A stretch of 6,664 nt of DNA from the NCBI GenBank assembly GCA_037444845.1, contig JBBILQ010000088.1, positions 1 to 6,664 on the forward strand, written 5' to 3'. The translations under genes were made by a program, and so were the position numbers. The notes beneath the pieces are model-generated. The model had not been told where the DNA came from. It worked only from the letters and a program-made list of their open reading frames with translations, and did not search any database. Origin of the DNA: JARYMI01 sp037444845 (lineage in GTDB: Bacteria > Acidobacteriota > Aminicenantia > Aminicenantales > UBA8522). Positions 4,065 through 6,664 of this stretch are shown piece by piece. The first letter of the stretch is position 1; each line of letters starts with the position of its first letter.

Positions 4065-6137
4065 TTACTTTACCTTGAAAGATGTATTGACCTGAGATTT
4101 GGCACCCGTCATCAATTCCTCGGCAAAAAGATAAAGCAGATACTCCCCCGCCTCTAAGCTTCCCGCCTGAACCTTGAGGAAAAAAACTTCTGTGTCGCCC
4201 TCTCGTTTGCTCTCCAGAATGGAAATTGATACAGGAACGGCGGTCGCTGTGCCCGCTTGATACCTGAGGAGATTCCCTAAGAGTCTTATCTCCGGCTTCT
4301 GGATGCCAGGGCGCGTGCATCTCACCGCCGCATAAAGACTCTCTGCCCCCCGCTCCAGCTCCTCAATAAGCGGGGAATACCGGGTCCTGTCAAACGGAAA
4401 ATCAGCCGGAGCGCGAGAAACCTGGACATAAAAACCCCCTTTCTCCTCCTTGAGGAGGAGGGGCGGATAGAGCCTTAGCCTCTCAGCTTGACGCTCAGGG
4501 ATAGAGACCCAAGAGGAGGCCACGGCCCCCCTTCCTGATTCCAGGTTCCGGATGACCAGACGGCACTTGTACTCGCCAGGAGTCAGCGGAAAAAAGGAGG
4601 AAAAATAGAGCGACCCCTCGGGAAGCTGGGATAAATCGGCCTCCTTTCTTTCCATCTTGACGATATTGTCCTTCTCATCGAAAAGAATGGTCACGAGCTC
4701 CACTTTCCGGGCGGCTATCTCCCCAATTTTCTCTTTTTCGACCCTGGCCCAGAGAGCTAAGTTCTCTTTGCCCTGGGCTGGGGAAGGGAAAGCTTTCAGG
4801 GGGAAACGAAGCGGTGTCTGGAAAAGAGGATTCTCGCTCAAAGCTAAATCCACAAGGTGGAGCATCCTCTGGAGCTCGCTATATTCCTTAAACGGCTTGG
4901 GGTTAAAGTAGCCCTTCTGGGCGTAGACTTTCAACCCCGGCCGCTCCACCTCCACTCTTATGGAGTGATACTTCCCGTCCCGCTTTTCATCAATATAATA
5001 TCCGAGCACGTAATAGCAAGCAGTCAAATTTTGAACCCTCTCCATGTGCTTTTCATACGCGTTGATGTTGCCAAAATATTTTCCGCCGGTTGAACTGGCC
5101 GTTTTCTGGAGCGTAAATGCTCCTCCCATTCTCAAGTCTCCCTTAATTCTTGTGGAAGTATCCTCAGTATCAAAGGCATGAATTATGGTGTTCGACGCGC
5201 TTAGCTCTTTGAGCATATCTTCATGTCGAAGGCGCAACAAAGGATGGCCCCAACTTCCATCGGATTCTATTTTCCCGAAAGGAGCTTTGATTCCATAGAT
5301 TGTGGAATAGGGCAGGCCCGAGGAAAAAAGAATTATATACTTGAAGCCAGGAACATACCTCAAGGCTTTAGCTAAGTCGGTCATTTTTTGGATAAAATGA
5401 AGGGCGTGGAGACCTGTATCTTCTAAATCAAAAAACCTAGAGGCTTCGAACGAGGTCTTTATTGCTGGTGGCGTATATTTTTGAGAAACTTTTATGTCTT
5501 TGCTGGCATCTAAGGGTTCTTCATCCGTTGCCAGAAACCAAAATTGCTCTTCGAGATCTTCTGCCCTTCCCCCCGTTTCTTTGAGGCCAATCGCTTCTAC
5601 GATTTCTCGAGCTTTTGCACGGTCAGTTGTTAGAAACTCATGCAGTTTTAAGCCTTTAATAACAGAATACGAGAGCACTCCCACCTCATCGGAAGGCAAG
5701 AGCTGAGTGTCAAAAAAATGCTGGGCCGCTTTTTTAGCATTCAGGATTCCTTTTGGGTTGTTAAAAGCGAAATCAAAGAGGAGAAAAAACTTTCGGTTCA
5801 AAGGCTCGCGAGAAAATGGAATTTTTGTTTCTTCAATTATTTCAGGTTGAGCTTTTCTCACAGCAGAAGGCAGGGACAGGATATGTTTTTCAAACTCTGT
5901 GATAGTTTTTCTTCTTCCGCTGTCATAAATTGAGAAGTCCTCTTTCCCTAAATCAATTACCGGGTTCCCTTTTTTATCCGTTACGTAAACTTGAATAAGT
6001 TTCAACGTTACGGCAACTTCATGTGGAGGGATTTCCGGCGCTCTTTCTTGTCGACCGCAGCGTGCATGGAGATCAGGGTTAATGAGAAGAGGTGTTATAA
6101 GGGGAACAGATAGGTAAATTAACAAATTTTTCCTCAT
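4065..6137 (-). CDS. exported VWFA-related (Acidobacterial-type) domain protein
   Basis: The product has 690 residues. A signal peptide (MRKN, hydrophobic ~5-20) precedes an entry strand, VYVTDKKGNPVIDLGKEDF (50-68), typical of the VWFA-related Acidobacterial family. The A-domain fold spans about 115-400: FFLLFDFAFNN at 117-127 where a DxSxS metal site would sit (here D122-F-A-F-N126, so serines are lost), YIILFSSGLP at 267-276, TGGKYFGNIN at 350-359, YYVLGYY at 375-381 and the closing VYAQKGYF at 404-411. The remaining 280 residues hold two similar beta-rich stretches (about 508-546 and 650-688), each with a GEY core. An outer-surface or periplasmic binding role is inferred. A weak AAAGGG 5 nt before ATG 6137 supports the start; it lies in a hairpin. 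The gene follows the Cys-rich peptide gene by 98 bp. Confidence 0.88.
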   Translation of the reverse strand: MRKNLLIYLSVPLITPLLINPDLHARCGRQERAPEIPPHEVAVTLKLIQVYVTDKKGNPVIDLGKEDFSIYDSGRRKTITEFEKHILSLPSAVRKAQPEIIEETKIPFSREPLNRKFFLLFDFAFNNPKGILNAKKAAQHFFDTQLLPSDEVGVLSYSVIKGLKLHEFLTTDRAKAREIVEAIGLKETGGRAEDLEEQFWFLATDEEPLDASKDIKVSQKYTPPAIKTSFEASRFFDLEDTGLHALHFIQKMTDLAKALRYVPGFKYIILFSSGLPYSTIYGIKAPFGKIESDGSWGHPLLRLRHEDMLKELSASNTIIHAFDTEDTSTRIKGDLRMGGAFTLQKTASSTGGKYFGNINAYEKHMERVQNLTACYYVLGYYIDEKRDGKYHSIRVEVERPGLKVYAQKGYFNPKPFKEYSELQRMLHLVDLALSENPLFQTPLRFPLKAFPSPAQGKENLALWARVEKEKIGEIAARKVELVTILFDEKDNIVKMERKEADLSQLPEGSLYFSSFFPLTPGEYKCRLVIRNLESGRGAVASSWVSIPERQAERLRLYPPLLLKEEKGGFYVQVSRAPADFPFDRTRYSPLIEELERGAESLYAAVRCTRPGIQKPEIRLLGNLLRYQAGTATAVPVSISILESKREGDTEVFFLKVQAGSLEAGEYLLYLFAEELMTGAKSQVNTSFKVK

Positions 6138-6141
6138 GTCA

Positions 6142-6160
6142 TCCCTTTAACAAAAAGGGA
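6142..6160 (-). promoter_or_regulatory. hairpin that covers the ribosome-binding site of the VWFA gene
   Basis: On the mRNA, TCCCTTT (from 6160-6154) pairs perfectly with AAAGGGA (6148-6142) across a 5-nt loop, ending four bases before the start codon. The only Shine-Dalgarno-like sequence, AAAGGG, forms the 3' arm, so the fold would hide it. The stem is A/U-rich outside its three G-C pairs, so it could open with temperature, a bound protein or a ribosome from an upstream frame. Nothing here identifies the trigger. Confidence 0.45.
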
Positions 6161-6205
6161 CGCCCAGGATTACAAGCAAATTCTGTTGGCATTTCATCTT
6201 AAATC

Positions 6206-6219
6206 ATCATTGGAATGAT
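6206..6219. other. short palindrome between the Cys-rich and VWFA genes
   Basis: ATCATT and AATGAT are perfect complements around GG, just after the Cys-rich gene. It could be a small operator or mRNA hairpin. No U tract follows on the minus strand, so it is not a convincing terminator. Confidence 0.25.
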
Positions 6220-6235
6220 AAATAATAGAGCCGAA

Positions 6236-6499
6236 CTAATCTACGCACCAGCCGCATACCTCGTTGTGCTGCCATTCGCACGGCCAGCCTGGGCACGAAA
6301 CGTTAACACAACAGAACTGGCAGTAAATGAGAGGGGGTATCTCTATACAATAGATGTAGAAAAAGCTTCCACAACATGACCAGCACATTTGTTCCATAGT
6401 ATCACAGAGCATAGGTCTGGCGAGGGCTTCTTTGTAGATGAGAATGGAACTCACGGCAACAAGCGAGACAATAGCCAAGAAACTAACCCATTTTTTCAT
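6236..6499 (-). CDS. small exported cysteine-rich protein (12 Cys)
   Basis: The product has 87 residues. MKKW and a hydrophobic stretch (~4-22) end in EALA, a fitting signal-peptidase I site after residue 27. The mature ~60 residues contain 12 cysteines (32, 39, 42, 43, 51, 60, 63, 64, 69, 74, 82, 85), including the pattern C-x2-C-C twice (39-43 and 60-64), plus four tryptophans. The even count and export signal suggest up to six disulphide bonds, or a metal cluster. I do not recognise the family. ATG 6499 was chosen over ATG 6571: GGAGGG lies 7 nt before 6499, the signal peptide begins there, and the longer version would start upstream of the promoter's -10. It lies 98 bp upstream of the VWFA gene in the same direction and may be cotranscribed with it. 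Toxin, RiPP precursor and structural peptide are all open. Confidence 0.7.
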   Translation of the reverse strand: MKKWVSFLAIVSLVAVSSILIYKEALARPMLCDTMEQMCWSCCGSFFYIYCIEIPPLIYCQFCCVNVSCPGWPCEWQHNEVCGWCVD

Positions 6500-6552
6500 T
6501 TGCTTTCCCTCCTTTTTTTTCTTCACAAGATTTGCATTCAGTCCCATATTTA

Positions 6553-6580
6553 ATGATATATCCCTTATCACTCTTGTCCA
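6553..6580 (-). promoter_or_regulatory. sigma-70-type promoter of the Cys-rich gene
   Basis: On the minus strand TGGACA (6580-6575, 5 of 6 to the -35 consensus) and TATCAT (6558-6553, 5 of 6 to the -10) are 16 bp apart. The predicted transcript starts near 6545, giving a leader of about 45 nt to the ATG at 6499. This also argues against translation starting at 6571. Confidence 0.55.
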
Positions 6581-6598
6581 AAATAAGTTTTAGAAAAA

Positions 6599-6652
6599 CT
6601 CCGACCCGGGTAAAATGAAATTGATCGAAAATATTACCCAAGGAGGTCGGAG
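6599..6652. repeat. large inverted repeat in front of a rightward gene start
   Basis: CTCCGACC (6599-6606) is perfectly complementary to GGTCGGAG (6645-6652). Inside it GGGTAAAAT (6608-6616) pairs with ATATTACCC (6631-6639) at 8 of 9 positions. The two helices are nearly continuous, interrupted by one base on the left and five on the right. The right side contains the full Shine-Dalgarno sequence AAGGAGGT (6640-6647). It may be an operator, an mRNA control hairpin, or the subterminal structure of an insertion element that continues past the window. Confidence 0.5.
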
Positions 6653-6664
6653 CACTGACATGAA
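6615..6664 (+). CDS. possible 5' end of a rightward gene, cut by the window edge
   Basis: An open frame runs from ATG 6615 (first residues MKLIENITQGGRSTDM) to the window end. An in-frame ATG at 6660 follows a perfect AAGGAGGT, though with a long spacer of 12 nt. Both starts lie in or just after the inverted repeat at 6599-6652. Only 16 codons are visible, so no product can be named. The structured leader and scar-rich surroundings make a transposase gene possible, but this is inference. Confidence 0.3.
   Translation, partial: MKLIENITQGGRSTDM

Noticed and set aside
3787..4157. Plus-strand frames of 80-102 codons over the AraC fragment
   Set aside because: No motif or good ribosome-binding site. 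The minus strand here encodes a recognisable helix-turn-helix.
6500..6571. Longer start at 6571 for the Cys-rich protein, adding 24 residues
   Set aside because: It would put a charged, non-signal segment before a complete signal peptide, and the start would lie upstream of the promoter's -10.

Overview
The window looks like chromosomal accessory DNA from an Acidobacteriota-like or Aminicenantes-like bacterium. The best clue is the 690-residue exported protein at 4065-6137 (minus strand). Its layout matches the 'VWFA-related Acidobacterial domain' family: signal peptide, a V-T-D-x-x-G-x-P-V ... DF entry strand, a degenerate von Willebrand A fold and a Y-x-L-G-Y ... KGYF exit. All four intact or near-intact host genes have N-terminal signal peptides, so the surviving coding capacity is mostly envelope or exported protein. 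By eye, 315-2506 is clearly richer in G+C than 4065-6500, and the change falls across a decayed transposon.

Layout. 1-314: no gene. It holds a compact non-autonomous element (about 56-267) made of two inverted, diverged copies of a ~52-55 bp hairpin around a strongly folded G-rich core. 315-1517 (minus): exported two-domain beta-sandwich protein, with a carbohydrate-binding-like N-terminal part and a DNRLRE-like C-terminal part. 1658-2506 (plus): RraA / HMG-aldolase-like protein with an unusual signal peptide, divergent from the previous gene. 2564-2588: T-arm and 3' acceptor strand of a tRNA with no 5' part. About 2603-3771: wreck of a multi-gene transposon. It retains a frameshifted zinc-ribbon gene and the C-terminal third of an ExeA/TniB-like AAA+ ATPase, while the DDE transposase and the ATP-binding half are missing. 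Two direct repeats mark its right side. 3933-4064 (minus): last ~44 codons of an AraC-family regulator, cut off directly behind the VWFA gene and in its reading frame. 4065-6137 (minus): VWFA-related protein. 6236-6499 (minus): 87-residue exported peptide with 12 cysteines, under a recognisable sigma-70-type promoter. 6599-6664: large inverted repeat and the probable first codons of a rightward gene or insertion element that leaves the window.

How it fits together. The Cys-rich peptide gene and the VWFA gene point the same way, are 98 bp apart and show no convincing terminator between them, so they may form an exported two-gene unit. The VWFA ribosome-binding site lies inside a 7-bp hairpin, which suggests separate translational control. 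The region 2560-4064 is a scar zone (tRNA tail, transposon wreck, regulator tail) where several insertions and deletions have joined unrelated DNA. No complete defence, CRISPR or biosynthetic system is visible. The most novel items are the covarying inverted hairpin pair at 56-267 and the 12-cysteine peptide beside a VWFA protein.
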